A stretch of DNA of 64,000 bases from Ideonella oryzae (GTDB lineage: Bacteria > Pseudomonadota > Gammaproteobacteria > Burkholderiales > Burkholderiaceae_C), in contig NZ_JAMXMC010000015.1 of NCBI RefSeq assembly GCF_024055665.1, forward strand, positions 33,087 through 97,086. The letters run 5' to 3'. Positions 35,701 to 44,139 of the stretch are shown here, one piece after another. The notes below the pieces were generated by a model. That model had not been told where the DNA came from. It worked only from the letters and a program-made list of their open reading frames with translations, and made no database searches. Both the position numbers and the translations under genes were made by a program. Every line of letters starts with the position of its first letter. Positions within the stretch are counted from its first letter, which is position 1.

Positions 35701-37044
35701 ACGACCGCCTCTGCCAGCTACACAGGCGGGCTTCTGGGCTATTTCACCAGTGGTACGGTGACGAATGCTTATGCGTCGGGTGCCGTGTCCAGTGGTGGCT
35801 CATCTACAGGCGGCCTTGTGGGATACAGCAATGGTTCCATCAGGAACAGCTACGCCACGGGTAGCGTGAGCAGCTCGGGGAGCGATGTGGGCGCGCTGGT
35901 AGGTGCCAGCGTGGGTTTGATCGGCAGCTCCTTTTGGCTCAACAGCGTGAGCACCACGGGTATTGGGCGCAGCGCGGGCACGGTGGACAGCACCACCCGC
36001 GGCCTGGGCGTCAGCGAGGCCACCGACGCCGGCACCTACCGCGATGCCGGCTGGGACGTGGCCACCCAAGGTGGTAGCACGTCGGTCTGGCGCATCTACG
36101 AGGGCCAGACCGTGCCGCTGTTGCGCAGCTTCCTGACCGCGACGACCGTGACTGTCGGCAGCGGCAGCAAGGTCTACGACGGCAGTACCGACACCGGCCT
36201 GGGTGTGAGCTTGGCCGGAGGAGTGGACGGCAGCTTGCTTCTGGGGGCGGCAACCGTGAACAGCAGCAAGGATGTGGGCAATCACACCACGCAAACCTCG
36301 GGCCTGTACTCGAACCAGCAGGGCTACGACATCAGCTATGCCGAAGGCACGGTGAGCGTCACGCCCAAGACACTTACCGTGACCGCCAACGACGACACCG
36401 TCACGGCCAGCGGCACGGCCTACAGTGGCGGTAATGGGGTGAACTTCAACGGCTTTGTGACTGGCGAAGACGCCAGTGTGCTGGGTGGCAGCGTGACCTA
36501 TGGCGGCAGCTCGCAAGGGGCTGTTCTGGCCGGCAGCTATGTCATTTCCGCGTCGGGTTTGGTCAGTAGCAACTACCAGTTGCAGTACGTGAGCGGGACC
36601 CTGACCATACAGACCGCGGCACCTGCGCCGACACCTGCGCCGACACCTGCGCCGACACCTGCGCCGACACCTGCGCCGACACCTGCGCCGACACCTGCGC
36701 CGACACCTGCGCCGACACCTGCGCCGACACCTGCGCCGACACCCGCGCCGACACCCGCGCCGACACCCGCGCCGACACCTGCGCCGACACCTGCGCCGAC
36801 ACCAGTGCCCTTGACGCCCACCGACCTGGCGATCACCTCGGCTGTGCAGGCTGCGTCCAGCACGGGCTCCGGCCTGGGCGCAGGCTTGAGTGCCGCGGTG
36901 AGCGCTGTCGGCACGCCTCGTCGAGCCCCTCCGGATGTCGGGGCCCACGACCAAGGCACCAGCACCACCGGCCTGGAATCCCTGGACCTGAAGGTAGTTT
37001 GCACCGGCGTGCAGCTCCAACAGTCCTGCAACGCCGTCCGCTGA
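32707..37044 (+). CDS. Two-partner secretion adhesin (TpsA, filamentous-hemagglutinin type)
   Basis: A 1445-residue exported exoprotein. The N-terminus has an ESPR-like extended signal ([15 protein letters not shown]) before the hydrophobic core [14 protein letters not shown]. Residues ~55-290 are the TPS domain with [10 protein letters not shown]. The middle holds many GLUG-type repeats ([18 protein letters not shown] and similar). Around 1150-1290 are MBG/YDG-type domains ([22 protein letters not shown]). A PAPT tract of about 15 repeats and a Cys-containing end ([12 protein letters not shown]) follow. Predicted secreted beta-helix for surface adhesion or biofilm, exported by the TpsB encoded next. 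Confidence 0.92.
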   Translation: MNHHHRLVWNDLSQSFVPAPECARSRGRSGESGRRQLRRHALAVAALACLSSTAWAGPTGGSVSAGSGSIVQAGSATTITQNSNRLVINWGSFNVGQGESVTFVQPGASAIALNRVVGSGQSLINGQLNANGQVWVLNPNGVLFGKTAQVSTGGLVASTLNLSDADFLAGRYRFSAAGQPGSVSNQGSLTGGYVALLGQQVHNHGTISTPGGTTALAAGGAITLRFAGNSLLSVQVDEDTYRALADNQGLIQADDGTVLMTARAKDALLETVVNNSGVIQARGIRSEGGTIELLGGFDGGTVNVAGTLDASSTAHDGGFIETSGAHVKVADGAQITTLSGAGRTGTWLVDPTDFTISAGSGAQTSSGIGASTLNTLLASNNVTLETAAGGSDSGDIKVNAAVGWNANTTLTLTAAHDIQVNAGITASGDSAGLVLNYGHDYTIAAPVTLSGANASLAMNGQSYTLVHSMSQLDVLDNAGGYYALAQDLDASGSSYTDTVVGGTFSGTFAGLGHVVSNLNIANGGGGQTGLFALNTGTIRDLSLQGGSVTGSWKVGGMVGQNQGTLSRVSASTTVHGGHGAYVGGLVGENDGTVSDAYATGGVSGGEYTGGLVGNNYNGTVTRAYATGDVSANGRAGGLVGENFQGTLSQVQATGAVSGPDAQGALLGDSFGGSLTQAVWDSGSSGLSSAVGTSVGLSVGSLSDVAGTRYGHGSYGNLGTWSQIGSTGVWVATDGGGVRRWVMVEGSTRPFLYSEYSTAIHNVHQLQLMQMDLTASYALVGDVDASATDGSNLGSLWSTSGFSPVGNDSGAFTGSLSGGGHVISDLTIARASYSRIGLFGKTIGANLSDFALQAAHVAGRVDVGSVVGNATNTTITGLSSLDVTVNGVASTAGLVGFYNGGTLTDVHTSGAVFGVGTTGGVVGFLITGNMVGSSSSAAVVGTDAYTGGLVGLWGLYGAGGNLSNSYATGSVTGSGYTGGLVGYFTLGNVDNVYATGAANTTASASYTGGLLGYFTSGTVTNAYASGAVSSGGSSTGGLVGYSNGSIRNSYATGSVSSSGSDVGALVGASVGLIGSSFWLNSVSTTGIGRSAGTVDSTTRGLGVSEATDAGTYRDAGWDVATQGGSTSVWRIYEGQTVPLLRSFLTATTVTVGSGSKVYDGSTDTGLGVSLAGGVDGSLLLGAATVNSSKDVGNHTTQTSGLYSNQQGYDISYAEGTVSVTPKTLTVTANDDTVTASGTAYSGGNGVNFNGFVTGEDASVLGGSVTYGGSSQGAVLAGSYVISASGLVSSNYQLQYVSGTLTIQTAAPAPTPAPTPAPTPAPTPAPTPAPTPAPTPAPTPAPTPAPTPAPTPAPTPAPTPAPTPAPTPVPLTPTDLAITSAVQAASSTGSGLGAGLSAAVSAVGTPRRAPPDVGAHDQGTSTTGLESLDLKVVCTGVQLQQSCNAVR
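36619..36803 (+). repeat. 12-base tandem repeat coding for PAPT
   Basis: About 15 near-perfect copies of the unit ACACCTGCGCCG, with a few ACACCCGCGCCG variants, inside the adhesin gene. The unit is a multiple of three, so copy changes alter spacer length without a frameshift. The encoded (PAPT)n tract probably is a stiff linker near the C-terminus. Confidence 0.95.
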
Positions 37045-37049
37045 GCCGC

Positions 37050-38735
37050 ATGGCCTCCCATCCCGACCCCACCATGACCACCGGTTCCATGCGCCATCCC
37101 CTGACCCTGTCCGTTCTGACCCTGCTCACCGGTTCGGCCCTGGCCGCCGGCCCCGACGCGGGCCAGTTGCTGAAGGACCTCCAGACCCTGCCGCGGCAGG
37201 CCCCTGCCGCGGCCAGCAGCCCGCTGACCATCGAACAGGCCACGCTGGCCCCCGTCGCCGAGGGCGGGCCGCGCGTCACGGTGCGCCAGGTGCGCATCAC
37301 CGGCGCCACCGTCTTTCCGGAAGCCGAGCTGCAGGCCCTGCTGGCCGATGGGCTGAAGCAGCCGCTCAGCCTGGCGGGCCTGCAGGCTTTGGCGGCGCGC
37401 ATCACCCAGCACTACCGGCAGGCCGGTTACCTGGTGGCTCGCGCCTACCTGCCGGCGCAGAAGGTCAGCGGCGACACCGTCGAGATCGCCGTGGTCGAAG
37501 GCCGGTTGGACCGGGTGGTGCCGCACGACACCGTCGGGCTGGGCGGCGACGCGCTGCGCCCGCTGGAGGCTCTGCGGCCGGGTGAGCTGCTGCGCTCGGA
37601 CCGCATGGAGTCCGTGCTGCTGGCCCTGCATGAGCTGCCGGGGGCGCAGGTCTCGGCCACCTTGCGGCCGGGCCAGGCGGTGGGCAGTTCCGAGCTGCTG
37701 GTGGACGTGGCCCCTGGGGCCTCCTTCGAAGGTGGACTCGACCTGGACAACCAGGGCAACGATGCCACCGGCGCGGTGCGCGCCGGGGCCCGCCTGGCCT
37801 GGAACAACCCGCTGGGCCTGGGCGACCAGCTCAGCCTGCGGGCCCAGGTCTCCGAAAGCGACCAGCACGCCTTGATGGCCGGTTACCAGCTGCCGGTGGG
37901 CCTGGACGGCGGTCGCGTGGGCCTGGCCGTCACCGCCATGGACTACCGGCTGGGCAAGGACTTCGCCGTGCTGGACGCCGATGGCCAGGCCAGCACGGTC
38001 AGCGTCTACTGGCGCCAGCCGCTGCTGCGCAGCCGAGCGGCCACGCTCTACGCCTCGGCGCAGCTGGACGACAAGCACCTGCTCGACCGCATCCACAGCG
38101 TGGGCACCCGCACCGAGCAGCACATCCTCACCCCCACCTTCAGCCTGCAGGCCCAGTGGCAGGACAGCTGGCTGGCCCAGCCCGCCAGCAGCCGCGCCAG
38201 CCTGTCCGCCCAGGTGGGTGATGTGCGGCTGGACGCCACCAGTCGCGCACTGGACGCCGCGGGCGCCCGCACCGCGGCCGGCTTCGTCAAGCTGGGCCTG
38301 GACGCGCAGCGCTGGCAGGCGCTGGCCCCGGCCTGGACGCTGATGCTCAGTGCCCGCGGCCAGATGGCGGACAACAACCTGCCCTCGGCCGAGAAGATGA
38401 CGCTGGGCGGCGCCCAGGGTGTGCGCGCCTACCCCGAGGGCGAGGCCTCGGGCGACCGGGGCTGGCTGGGCAGCGCCGAGCTGGGCTGGCAGCTGCTGCC
38501 GGGCTGGCAGGCCGTGGCCTTTGCCGATGCCGGCGTGGTCCAGGTCAACAGCCATGCCTGGGATGCCGCGGCCGACAACCGCCGCCGCCTGGCCGGCGCC
38601 GGTCTGGGCGGCCGCTGGGCGGAGGGCCCCTGGAGCGCCAGCGTCGACGCGGCCTGGGCCGTCGACCACGAATCGGTGGCTATCACACCGCAGCGCCATC
38701 CGCGGGTCTGGGCCCGCCTGGCCTGGCAGTTCTGA
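37050..38735 (+). CDS. TpsB outer-membrane transporter (FhaC/ShlB family)
   Basis: A protein of up to 561 residues that exports the upstream adhesin. Signal peptide [16 protein letters not shown]; starts at 37050, 37074 and 37089 are all possible, the last giving the cleanest signal peptide. POTRA domains span about 80-220 ([47 protein letters not shown]). The beta-barrel ends in [12 protein letters not shown] with the terminal Phe, and the L6 motif area reads [21 protein letters not shown] (VRAY/PxGE). Only 5 bases separate the adhesin stop from the first start. Confidence 0.92.
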   Translation: MASHPDPTMTTGSMRHPLTLSVLTLLTGSALAAGPDAGQLLKDLQTLPRQAPAAASSPLTIEQATLAPVAEGGPRVTVRQVRITGATVFPEAELQALLADGLKQPLSLAGLQALAARITQHYRQAGYLVARAYLPAQKVSGDTVEIAVVEGRLDRVVPHDTVGLGGDALRPLEALRPGELLRSDRMESVLLALHELPGAQVSATLRPGQAVGSSELLVDVAPGASFEGGLDLDNQGNDATGAVRAGARLAWNNPLGLGDQLSLRAQVSESDQHALMAGYQLPVGLDGGRVGLAVTAMDYRLGKDFAVLDADGQASTVSVYWRQPLLRSRAATLYASAQLDDKHLLDRIHSVGTRTEQHILTPTFSLQAQWQDSWLAQPASSRASLSAQVGDVRLDATSRALDAAGARTAAGFVKLGLDAQRWQALAPAWTLMLSARGQMADNNLPSAEKMTLGGAQGVRAYPEGEASGDRGWLGSAELGWQLLPGWQAVAFADAGVVQVNSHAWDAAADNRRRLAGAGLGGRWAEGPWSASVDAAWAVDHESVAITPQRHPRVWARLAWQF

Positions 38736-38769
38736 TCGCTGAGCGCCGCGGCGCGTCTGCCGCGGTGCC

Positions 38770-39423
38770 TCAGGGGGCCAGGCGCCACTCCTGGGCCGGC
38801 GCGCTGTCGGCCGGCAACGGGGCTTCGTGGCTGGCCACCAGCCACAGGGCCGAGCGCTCTTCCTGGGCCTGGGCCAGCTGGTCCTGCAGGTAGGCGGTGG
38901 CCTCGTCGTCCAGGGCGTTGAGCGGCTCGTCCAGCAGGCGCACCGGCGTGCCCGCGGCCAGGGCCGCCACCAGCCAGACCTTGCGCTGGGTGCCGGTGGA
39001 CAGGCGGGCCAGCGGCCGGTCCAGGTGCGGGCCCAGCCCGAAGGCCTCGGCGTGGCGGACCACGGCCAGCGGCTGCCAGTCGGGGTAGAGCCCGTGCAGG
39101 AAGGACCAGAAGTCCAGCGGGCTGAGGTGGTCGTAGGCCACGGCGCCCGGGCCGCACCAGAACACCGCGTGGCGCCAGGCCAGCGGATTGTCGGCATGCA
39201 GGTCCAGCGCAGGCTGGCCCGGACGCAGCAGCCGGGCCGTGCCCTGCAGCGGGCGCAGGGCCCCGGCCAGCAGCTGCAGCAGGGTGGACTTGCCCACGCC
39301 GTTGGGGCCGCGCAGCCAGGTGATGCCGGCCTTCAGGGCGGTGGTGCAGCGTTGCAGCACCACCCGGTCGGGCCAGGCAAAGGCCAGTTGGTCGAGCTGC
39401 AGGGTGATGTGGTCTGCGGTCAT
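38770..39423 (-). CDS. ABC transporter ATP-binding protein
   Basis: A 217-residue ATPase similar in size to CcmA-type exporters. Walker A GPNGVGKST (about 42-50), Walker B VRLLDEPLNALDD, H-loop ASHE, and a variant signature LSTGTQRKV instead of LSGGQ. Its start overlaps the stop of the membrane protein gene by 4 bases, so the two should form one transporter. Substrate is unknown; nothing nearby (adhesin pair, micropeptides) identifies it. Confidence 0.85.
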   Translation of the reverse strand: MTADHITLQLDQLAFAWPDRVVLQRCTTALKAGITWLRGPNGVGKSTLLQLLAGALRPLQGTARLLRPGQPALDLHADNPLAWRHAVFWCGPGAVAYDHLSPLDFWSFLHGLYPDWQPLAVVRHAEAFGLGPHLDRPLARLSTGTQRKVWLVAALAAGTPVRLLDEPLNALDDEATAYLQDQLAQAQEERSALWLVASHEAPLPADSAPAQEWRLAP

Positions 39424-40586
39424 CTCGGGGACTCCTTGAGGGTGTCGGAGGCCAGGGCCAGCCCCAGCAGCAGTCCCAGCAGGCCTGCACTGGTGCGGGC
39501 CACCGGGTCGGGGGAGGCGGGGGCGGTCTGCCACCACAGGGCGGGCAGCATCCAGAGCGCCCAGACCGCCAGCACGCCGGGGCGCCAGCTGGCCAGGGGC
39601 AGGGGGCCGGCCAGCAGCACCGCCAGCAGCACGGCCGCGCCTGCGGCGCTGGGCCACAGCAGCTGCAGGCGGCGCCCGCGCTCCAGCCGGTGCGCCAGCA
39701 GCGGCAGCTCCCGGGCGGCCTGAAGCAGCCGCGGCTGCAGATGGGCCTGGCTGAGCCGCCCCAGGCGCGGCAGGCCCAGCAGGGCCAGCAGGGTGAAGGC
39801 GGACAGGGCCCAGGGGGCGGCCTGGCGCCCCAGAGCCACGGCACCGGCGCACAGGGCCAGGCCAATGGCCTGCTGCAGGCCGGCGTGCGCCAGGGGGCGT
39901 GCCGCATCCCGCCGCAGCGGTTGCCACAGCAGGGCCTGCTGCCAGCGCAGCGGGCGGCGGAGGGCGGTCACCGTCATCGGTCGGGCCGACGGGCCAGGCC
40001 AGCACCCCCGGGGCGCGCGGCGCCAGCGGGCCAGCGCGGCGGTGGCCGCCAGCACGGCGGCGAGCTGGGCCAGACCCAGGCCGCCCAGCCACAGTCCGCG
40101 GCCGGCGCCGTTCAGCCAGGCGGGCTGCTGGGCCAGCAGCAGGGCGCTGCCCGCCGACTGGGCCAGGGCCCAGGGCAGCTGGGTCAGCGCCACCAGCGCG
40201 GCATCGGCGCGCCAGCGGGTGGCGGGAGGGATGGGCAGGGCGTGGTCCTGGGTGCGCCAGGCGGGGGACCACAGCCAGGGAAAGAAGGCCAGGGCCTGCA
40301 GGGCACCCAGCGCCGTCTGCAGCAGCAGCCCGCCCAGCCAGGGGCCCAGGTGGCCGCCGCTGCTCCAGCGGGCCAGGGGCCAGACGCTGAACACCAGTGC
40401 GCTCTGCAGGCTGGCCCAGGCACTGGGCAGGTTGCCGGCGCAGCCGGCCAGCAGGGCCGCCAGCACCCCCGCCTGGCGGCGCCGGCGCCAGAAGCCCTCG
40501 CGCAGGGCCTGGGCGCTCCAGCGCCAGCGCAGGCGCAGGTAGCTCAAGGCGGGTGCGGACAGAGGTGGGGTGTGGGGCGGAGGCAT
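39420..40586 (-). CDS. ABC transporter membrane protein, unknown substrate
   Basis: A 388-residue inner-membrane protein with about nine to ten hydrophobic segments (for example GGHLGPWLGGLLLQTALGALQALAFFPWL, GLWLGGLGLAQLAAVLAATAALA, APWALSAFTLLALLGLP, AGAAVLLAVLLAGPLPLA, TSAGLLGLLLGLALAS). No similarity to a named permease is visible. The ATG at 40586 was preferred over an upstream in-frame one at 40778 because the extra part is Pro/Arg-rich low-complexity. Translationally coupled to the ATPase gene. Confidence 0.7.
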   Translation of the reverse strand: MPPPHTPPLSAPALSYLRLRWRWSAQALREGFWRRRRQAGVLAALLAGCAGNLPSAWASLQSALVFSVWPLARWSSGGHLGPWLGGLLLQTALGALQALAFFPWLWSPAWRTQDHALPIPPATRWRADAALVALTQLPWALAQSAGSALLLAQQPAWLNGAGRGLWLGGLGLAQLAAVLAATAALARWRRAPRGCWPGPSARPMTVTALRRPLRWQQALLWQPLRRDAARPLAHAGLQQAIGLALCAGAVALGRQAAPWALSAFTLLALLGLPRLGRLSQAHLQPRLLQAARELPLLAHRLERGRRLQLLWPSAAGAAVLLAVLLAGPLPLASWRPGVLAVWALWMLPALWWQTAPASPDPVARTSAGLLGLLLGLALASDTLKESPR

Positions 40587-40671
40587 GGCGACGGGTGCCG
40601 GACGCTGGCTGGCACGTCCCCATGCTCGGTGGCGAGGATGAAGCTGGCGTGAGGCCAGCGTGAAGCGAGGA

Positions 40672-40869
40672 TTAAGCCGGCAGGCGGGGCAGGGCGGGGG
40701 CGCCGGCCGCCACGGCGGTGCAGGCCTGGGCGCGCAGGGCCAGCACGGCGCCATCCACCTGGCGGTCGGCGATGCCACCCAGGCCGCTGAGCACGCTCAG
40801 GGTGATCAGGGCGGCCCCGCCCAGGGCGCTGGCGCGTTGCAGGAAGGTGGGGGTCGGAACGGTGTTCAT
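40672..40869 (-). CDS. Micropeptide with LGGIADRQVD motif, copy 1
   Basis: A 65-residue protein: short polar start, one hydrophobic helix (ALGGAALITLSVLSG), then the motif LGGIADRQVD at about 30-39 and an Ala/Cys-containing tail (ALRAQACTAVAAGAPALPRL). Not a classic signal peptide because the motif is charged, but export is possible. A paralogue of equal length follows 58 bases further upstream. ATG at 40869 with GGAGAC before it. Confidence 0.65.
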   Translation of the reverse strand: MNTVPTPTFLQRASALGGAALITLSVLSGLGGIADRQVDGAVLALRAQACTAVAAGAPALPRLPA

Positions 40870-40927
40870 GGTCGGTCTCCAGCGGCCCGTCAACCCGGGG
40901 CCTGGGGTTCAGGGCGGCGGGCGGGGC

Positions 40928-41125
40928 TCAGCTGCGGCGGACCGGGGCGCGCTCGGTCTGGGTCTGGGCCTGGGCCAGTTGGGTGCAGGCCTGGGCCTGG
41001 GCGATCACGTCGTCGACCTGGCGGTCGGCGATGCCACCCAGGCTGTGCAGGATGGTGAAGGTCAGGGCGGCGGCCAGGCCCAGGGCGGTGCTGCGGGCGG
41101 TGACGGTGGCGAAGCTGCGTTGCAT
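40928..41125 (-). CDS. Micropeptide with LGGIADRQVD motif, copy 2
   Basis: A 65-residue paralogue of the previous gene: start with basic residues, helix ALGLAAALTFTILHS, the identical decapeptide LGGIADRQVD at about 29-38, then DDVIAQAQACTQLAQAQTQTE and a basic end. The Cys in QAC is kept at a similar distance in both copies. ATG at 41125 preceded by GGAGAGACACC. Same length and strand point to a tandem duplication. Confidence 0.65.
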   Translation of the reverse strand: MQRSFATVTARSTALGLAAALTFTILHSLGGIADRQVDDVIAQAQACTQLAQAQTQTERAPVRRS

Positions 41126-41294
41126 GGTGTCTCTCCGGTGGGCTGTCAGGGGCCCGTTTCCTGGGCCGATGGAGAGACTGTCGTCGCGCGGCGGGGCCGT
41201 CACCAGCGGCTTGCGACGAGGTGCGCGGAAGGCGGCGTGAAACGCGGCCGGCGCGGATGGGCGGGGGCGCCGCCGGGGCGCTTTTCAGCCGTTT

Positions 41295-42107
41295 TCAGGC
41301 GCTGGCTTGCGCCTGGGAGGCCGGTGCAGCCTGTGCCGCCCACTGGGCCAGAGCTGCGGCCTCCAGCACCCGGCCCAGCACCAGCACCGCCGGGCTGCCC
41401 AGTTGTTCGCGGGCCAGGGTGTCCACCAGGGTGCCCAGGGTGGCGCGCACCTGGCGCTGGCCCGGCGTGCTGGCGGCCTGCACCGCCGCGGCCGGCCAGT
41501 CGGGGCCCAGCCGGGGCAGCAGCTGTTCCACCAGGCGCGGGGCCTGGGTCACGCCCATGTAGATGACCAGGGTCAGGCCGCTGGCGGCGGCCGCGCCGAT
41601 GGCGTCCCAGTCCGGCCCGGCGCCGCCGGTTTGCGGGTGGCCGGTCACCAGCATCACGCCCTGGGCATGGCGGCGGTCGGTCCAGCCGGTGCCCAGCGCG
41701 TTGACGGCAGCCAGGCCGGCGGTGATGCCGTTGACCACCTCGACCGGGATGCCCGCCTGGCGCAGCGCGGCGATCTCCTCGCCCGCGCGGCCGAAGACCA
41801 GCGGGTCGCCGCCCTTCAGGCGCACCACCTTCTCGCCGGCCAGGGCCTCGCGCACCAGCAGTTTTTCAATGAAGGCCTGGGGTGTGGATTCGCAGCCGCC
41901 GCGCTTGCCCACCGGCACGATGCGCGGCGCCGGGTCCAGCCCTTCCAGCGCGCAGGCCAGCACCTGCTCGCCCACCAGATCGTCCACCAGGATGACCGTG
42001 GCCTGGCGCAGCACGCGCAGGGCCTTGAGGGTCAGCAGCTCGGGGTCGCCCGGGCCGGCGCCCACCAGGTGCACGGTGTGGAGGACGGGGGCGGCGGGCA
42101 GGGGCAT
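41295..42107 (-). CDS. cobA: Uroporphyrinogen-III C-methyltransferase (SUMT)
   Basis: A 270-residue SAM-dependent enzyme that makes precorrin-2, the first step toward siroheme and cobalamin. Visible motifs: HLVGAGPGDPELLTLKALRVL, VRLKGGDPLVFGRAGEE, the SAM-site TPGQRQVRATLGTL and PAVLVLGRVLEAA. It lacks CysG oxidase/ferrochelatase domains, so siroheme needs another protein. In Burkholderiales this gene usually lies with assimilatory nitrate/nitrite reductase genes, whose siroheme it supplies; nasA is upstream on the same strand. Confidence 0.93.
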   Translation of the reverse strand: MPLPAAPVLHTVHLVGAGPGDPELLTLKALRVLRQATVILVDDLVGEQVLACALEGLDPAPRIVPVGKRGGCESTPQAFIEKLLVREALAGEKVVRLKGGDPLVFGRAGEEIAALRQAGIPVEVVNGITAGLAAVNALGTGWTDRRHAQGVMLVTGHPQTGGAGPDWDAIGAAAASGLTLVIYMGVTQAPRLVEQLLPRLGPDWPAAAVQAASTPGQRQVRATLGTLVDTLAREQLGSPAVLVLGRVLEAAALAQWAAQAAPASQAQASA

Positions 42108-42147
42108 GGGGGCTCCGGAACGGGCAGGGGCGTGGGCGGGGCCGGGC

Positions 42148-43092
42148 TCAGGTCCGGCCGGTGGTGTCGGCCGCGGCCAGGGCAGCGTCGCGCAGGGTCA
42201 GCAGCACGCGGCGCTGGCGGTCGATGGGGGCGGGCACCGGGCGCTCGCCGGCCAGCATGGCGCGGATGGCGGCGGCGGTCTCGGCCGGATCCAGGGAAGG
42301 CAGGTCGGGCAGCTCGGCCAGCGAGCCGCCCTGGGCCTCGACCGAGAGCACGTCGCTGAGCTGGCCCTGGACGAAGACCTTCAGGGCCGGGCAGCGGCGG
42401 GCGTCGGCCACCGGCTCGCCCTCGGTGCCGCGCAGCAGCAGGGCGTCGGCTTGGGTCAGCTCCAGGAACTGGGACAGGCTGATCGAGTATTCCGGGTGGG
42501 TGTGGTTGACCACCCGCACGCCGCCGGGCACGGCCGGCAGCAGCTTGGCCAGGGTGTGGCCGGGGTTGCGCAGGCCCAGCACGCGGCGCAGGGCCAGCAA
42601 CTGGTCCAGCGCCGGGTGCAACACTTCCAGTGGCATGAAGACCGGCTGGCCGGCCGCCCATTGGGCCTGGGCCGCTTCGGGGCTGAGCGCGGGCGGCAGG
42701 CCCAGGGCCTCGAAGACCTGGGCGCTGGTGACGCGGCCCGGGTCGGTCAACGGCCCGTGCACCAGCACCGGCACGCCGTCGCGGGCCAGCAGCAGGGCCA
42801 GCAGGGCGGTCAGGTTGGGCAGCTTGCGGGCGCCGTTGTAGCTGGGCAGCAGCACCGGGGTGGACGGCGCGGCCAGCGGCAGCAGGCGGGGCCGCACCGC
42901 GTCCATGAAGCCGGCCAGTTCCTCGGCCGTCTCGCCCTTGATGCGCATGGCCAGGGCGAAGCCGCCCTTTTCCAGGTCGCTCAGCCGGTCGTCCAGCAGC
43001 TGGCTCATCAGGTCGCAGGCCTGTTCACGACCGAGGGCGCGGGCGCCTTCCTTGCCGCGGCCGATCTCACGCAGGTACGGGGCGATGCTCAT
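42148..43092 (-). CDS. ybiB: YbiB-type protein (anthranilate phosphoribosyltransferase fold)
   Basis: A 314-residue TrpD2-like protein. Family features: PYLREIGRGKEGARALGREQACDLMSQLLDDRLSDLEKGGFALAMRIKGET, SYNGARKLPNLTALLALLLARDGVPVLVHGP, and PEYSISLSQFLELTQADALLLRGTEGEPVADARR. YbiB homologues keep the TrpD fold but bind nucleic acid instead of acting in tryptophan synthesis. It is codirectional with nasA and cobA, an arrangement often seen in related genomes. Confidence 0.9.
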   Translation of the reverse strand: MSIAPYLREIGRGKEGARALGREQACDLMSQLLDDRLSDLEKGGFALAMRIKGETAEELAGFMDAVRPRLLPLAAPSTPVLLPSYNGARKLPNLTALLALLLARDGVPVLVHGPLTDPGRVTSAQVFEALGLPPALSPEAAQAQWAAGQPVFMPLEVLHPALDQLLALRRVLGLRNPGHTLAKLLPAVPGGVRVVNHTHPEYSISLSQFLELTQADALLLRGTEGEPVADARRCPALKVFVQGQLSDVLSVEAQGGSLAELPDLPSLDPAETAAAIRAMLAGERPVPAPIDRQRRVLLTLRDAALAAADTTGRT

Positions 43093-43191
43093 GGTGCTGG
43101 CGGGTGCGAGACGAAGAGAGCCGTATTGTCAGGCCGGCAGACCCGGCGGAGGACCGCAAAGCCCTCCGCCGAGCGGATCACTTCGGAATGA

Positions 43192-43677
43192 TCACTTCGA
43201 CGCGGCAGAGGCCGCGGCGGCGGCCTTGGCGGCGCGCTTCTCGGCCTTGGTCTTCTTCTTGTCCGCCTTGTCGGCGGCGCTGGCGGCGGCCGGGGCCGGC
43301 GCGGGCAGGGCGGCCGGTGCGGCGGGCTTGGCCGTGGCGGGGGAAGGGACAGGGGGAGATGCCGGGACGGTGGCCTTCGCGGGCGCCGGCTTGGCTGCCG
43401 GGGCCGGGGCGCCCTGGAAGGTGGCGCCGTTGACCGTCAGGCCGTTGGCCGAGAGCTTGGCGGCGCTGGACTCGCCGATGCCCTTGACCCGACCGATCAG
43501 GTCCGGCCAGTCCTTGAAGGGACCGGCCTTGCGGGCGTCGACGATCTTGGCCGCCGTGGCCGGGCCGATGCCTTTGACCGCGTCCAGCTCGTCGGAAGTG
43601 GCCTTGTTGACGTCCACCGCGGCGAACACGGCGGCGGACAGCAGGGCCAACAGGGTGATGAACAGTTTCTTGAACAT
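43192..43677 (-). CDS. ComEA-like helix-hairpin-helix protein with Ala/Pro/Lys tail
   Basis: A 161-residue exported DNA-binding protein. Signal peptide KKLFITLLALLSAAVFA, then VDVNKATSDELDAVKGIGPATAAKIVDARKAGPF, a classic ComEA double HhH that grips DNA backbone during uptake. The HhH domain ends near 80, and a ~75-residue Ala/Pro tail finishing in a Lys-rich KADKKKTKAEKRAAKAAAA follows. The basic tail, unusual for ComEA, may add DNA or envelope binding. Confidence 0.88.
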   Translation of the reverse strand: MFKKLFITLLALLSAAVFAAVDVNKATSDELDAVKGIGPATAAKIVDARKAGPFKDWPDLIGRVKGIGESSAAKLSANGLTVNGATFQGAPAPAAKPAPAKATVPASPPVPSPATAKPAAPAALPAPAPAAASAADKADKKKTKAEKRAAKAAAAASAASK

Positions 43678-43711
43678 GGTGGTGTGTCCTGGGGTGTCGG
43701 TGGTGCGGGGG

Positions 43712-44101
43712 TCAGCCCAGCTTCTCGCGCAGGAAGCTGACGAGGTAGGGGGTGGCGGCCGCGGCGATGGTCGAGGCGGTTGAGGTATCCACGCCGGCGC
43801 GCGCGGCCAGGGCCTCGGCCACCTTGCCGGAAATCACACCTTCGCCGCCATCCACCAGGGACTTGAGAAAACCATCGCCGTGCACCAGCCCGGCCGCAAA
43901 GGCCGCGAAGAAGCTCTTGCCGGGGTGCTCGCCCATCAGGCCCGAGGTTTGTTCCTCGGTGTGGGCATGGGCCGCCTCGGCCGCCACGCCCAGGTACTGC
44001 TGGGCGCTGTCACCATCGATGCCCTGGGCATTGAGGCTGGCCAGGGCCTGCTGGCCATGCTCGGATGAGAGGAAATCGGAAACCAGTTGCTGAACGTCCA
44101 T
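43712..44101 (-). CDS. DUF937/YidB-like protein
   Basis: A 129-residue soluble protein. It starts MDVQQLVSDFLSSEHGQQALASL and ends with VDTSTASTIAAAATPYLVSFLREKLG, where paired short helices each ending in a Gly-containing turn are typical of DUF937/YidB-like proteins of unknown role. A His-rich AAEAAHAHTEEQTSG and a Gly-rich middle are odd. It lies 38 bases after nasA in the same direction. The ATG follows CAGGAGGATC. Confidence 0.75.
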   Translation of the reverse strand: MDVQQLVSDFLSSEHGQQALASLNAQGIDGDSAQQYLGVAAEAAHAHTEEQTSGLMGEHPGKSFFAAFAAGLVHGDGFLKSLVDGGEGVISGKVAEALAARAGVDTSTASTIAAAATPYLVSFLREKLG

Positions 44102-44139
44102 GGATCCTCCTGGAAGAGAAGTGATTGGGTGGGACCTTC

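Noticed and set aside
36619..36803. Regular repeats considered as a CRISPR array
   Set aside because: The unit is 12 bases, contiguous, without spacers, and codes in frame for PAPT.
36573..39197. Long minus-strand frame across the TpsB gene and PAPT repeat
   Set aside because: It is antisense to a well-supported outer-membrane transporter and mirrors the repeat as (VGAG)n; no domain signal.
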